From Pontiellaceae bacterium B1224 (lineage in GTDB: Bacteria; Verrucomicrobiota; Kiritimatiellia; Kiritimatiellales; Pontiellaceae): a DNA stretch of 52,479 nt. Position 1 is the stretch's first letter, and every line of letters begins with the position of its first letter. Below the pieces are notes generated by a model. It ran no database searches. It was not told the DNA's origin and saw only the letters and a list, made by a program, of their open reading frames with translations. Of the stretch, positions 52,414 through 52,479 are shown in pieces. The stretch lies in the NCBI GenBank assembly GCA_029432815.1, contig JAROBA010000002.1:185770-238248 (forward strand), given 5' to 3'. Made by a program: the position numbers and the translations under genes.

Positions 52414-52479
52414 ATGCCACCACCACAAAACCGACCGTCTCTCCCAACCCAGCAGGAGCAACGCCGCTCCGAAAACCTT

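Larger units (their letters stand above)
52204..52479. other. Gene-free region upstream of the polysaccharide cluster
   Basis: No convincing ORF. It holds the cluster's ribosome site, a near-copy of the palindrome (TTCCACCCATTGGAA, 52348-52362) and a GC-rich inverted repeat (52370-52413). I could not identify a clear promoter or operator. Confidence 0.6.

Noticed and set aside
1-52479. CRISPR array
   Set aside because: No regularly spaced identical direct repeats with unique spacers; the iterated palindrome is scattered irregularly.
1-52479. tRNA, rRNA or insertion sequence with transposase
   Set aside because: I found no cloverleaf, no rRNA-like stretch and no transposase or integrase motif in any frame.

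Overview
The window looks like a chromosomal segment of a bacterium from the PVC superphylum, most likely Kiritimatiellota or a close relative. That placement is inferred from gene content: a polysaccharide-degradation cluster with lyases and a fucosidase but no SusC/SusD pair, zinc-finger/VWA proteins next to an ECF sigma factor, and many long signal-peptide proteins. No rRNA or other taxonomic marker is present to settle it. Gene density is high, most genes lie on the minus strand, and GC content is moderately high apart from a few AT-richer accessory patches.

Layout. 1-5.7 kb: a partial histidine kinase, hisH, two proteins of unknown role (one small and Cys-rich, one membrane-anchored), a TauE/SafE permease, an RluA-type pseudouridine synthase and a CinA-type protein. 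5.7-7 kb: a ParE-like toxin/antitoxin remnant whose toxin is frameshifted, and an AT-rich orphan membrane protein. 7-12.3 kb: rsmB, then a coupled two-gene MotA/MotB-like stator pair with an unusual 18-residue repeat tail, then a convergent HtrA protease. 12.3-16.2 kb: xseB and xseA, followed by an accessory insertion (DUF1016/YhcG nuclease and DUF2971 protein) full of palindromes. 16.2-18.4 kb: ymdB-lnt. 18.5-21.1 kb: a cobalamin riboswitch and metE. 21.2-25 kb: the class Ia ribonucleotide reductase operon nrdA-nrdB-ferredoxin behind a pair of inverted NrdR-like boxes. 25.1-36.3 kb: an operon of an ECF sigma factor, two zinc-finger/TM/VWA proteins and a 2099-residue membrane-anchored protein built from two related halves. 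36.5-39.3 kb: an AI-2E-type permease and GlpD. 39.4-52.2 kb: a six-gene minus-strand polysaccharide utilisation cluster (heparinase-like lyase, GH95 fucosidase, Asp-rich calcium-binding-type protein, two paralogous beta-helix proteins, and an alginate-lyase/beta-helix fusion).

Several candidates for undescribed biology stand out. (1) A 15-base palindrome, TTCCAANNNTTGGAA, occurs nine times perfectly and nine more times with one mismatch, mostly inside genes and in more than one reading frame, so it is a DNA-level signal. (2) The stator-like pair at 8.5-11.2 kb has a periplasmic partner that is not recognisably OmpA-like and a tail of seven exact-length 18-residue repeats. (3) The sigma/double-VWA/giant-protein operon looks like a cell-surface signalling device. 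(4) Palindromic repeats have entered xseA and the DUF1016 gene without breaking the reading frame.
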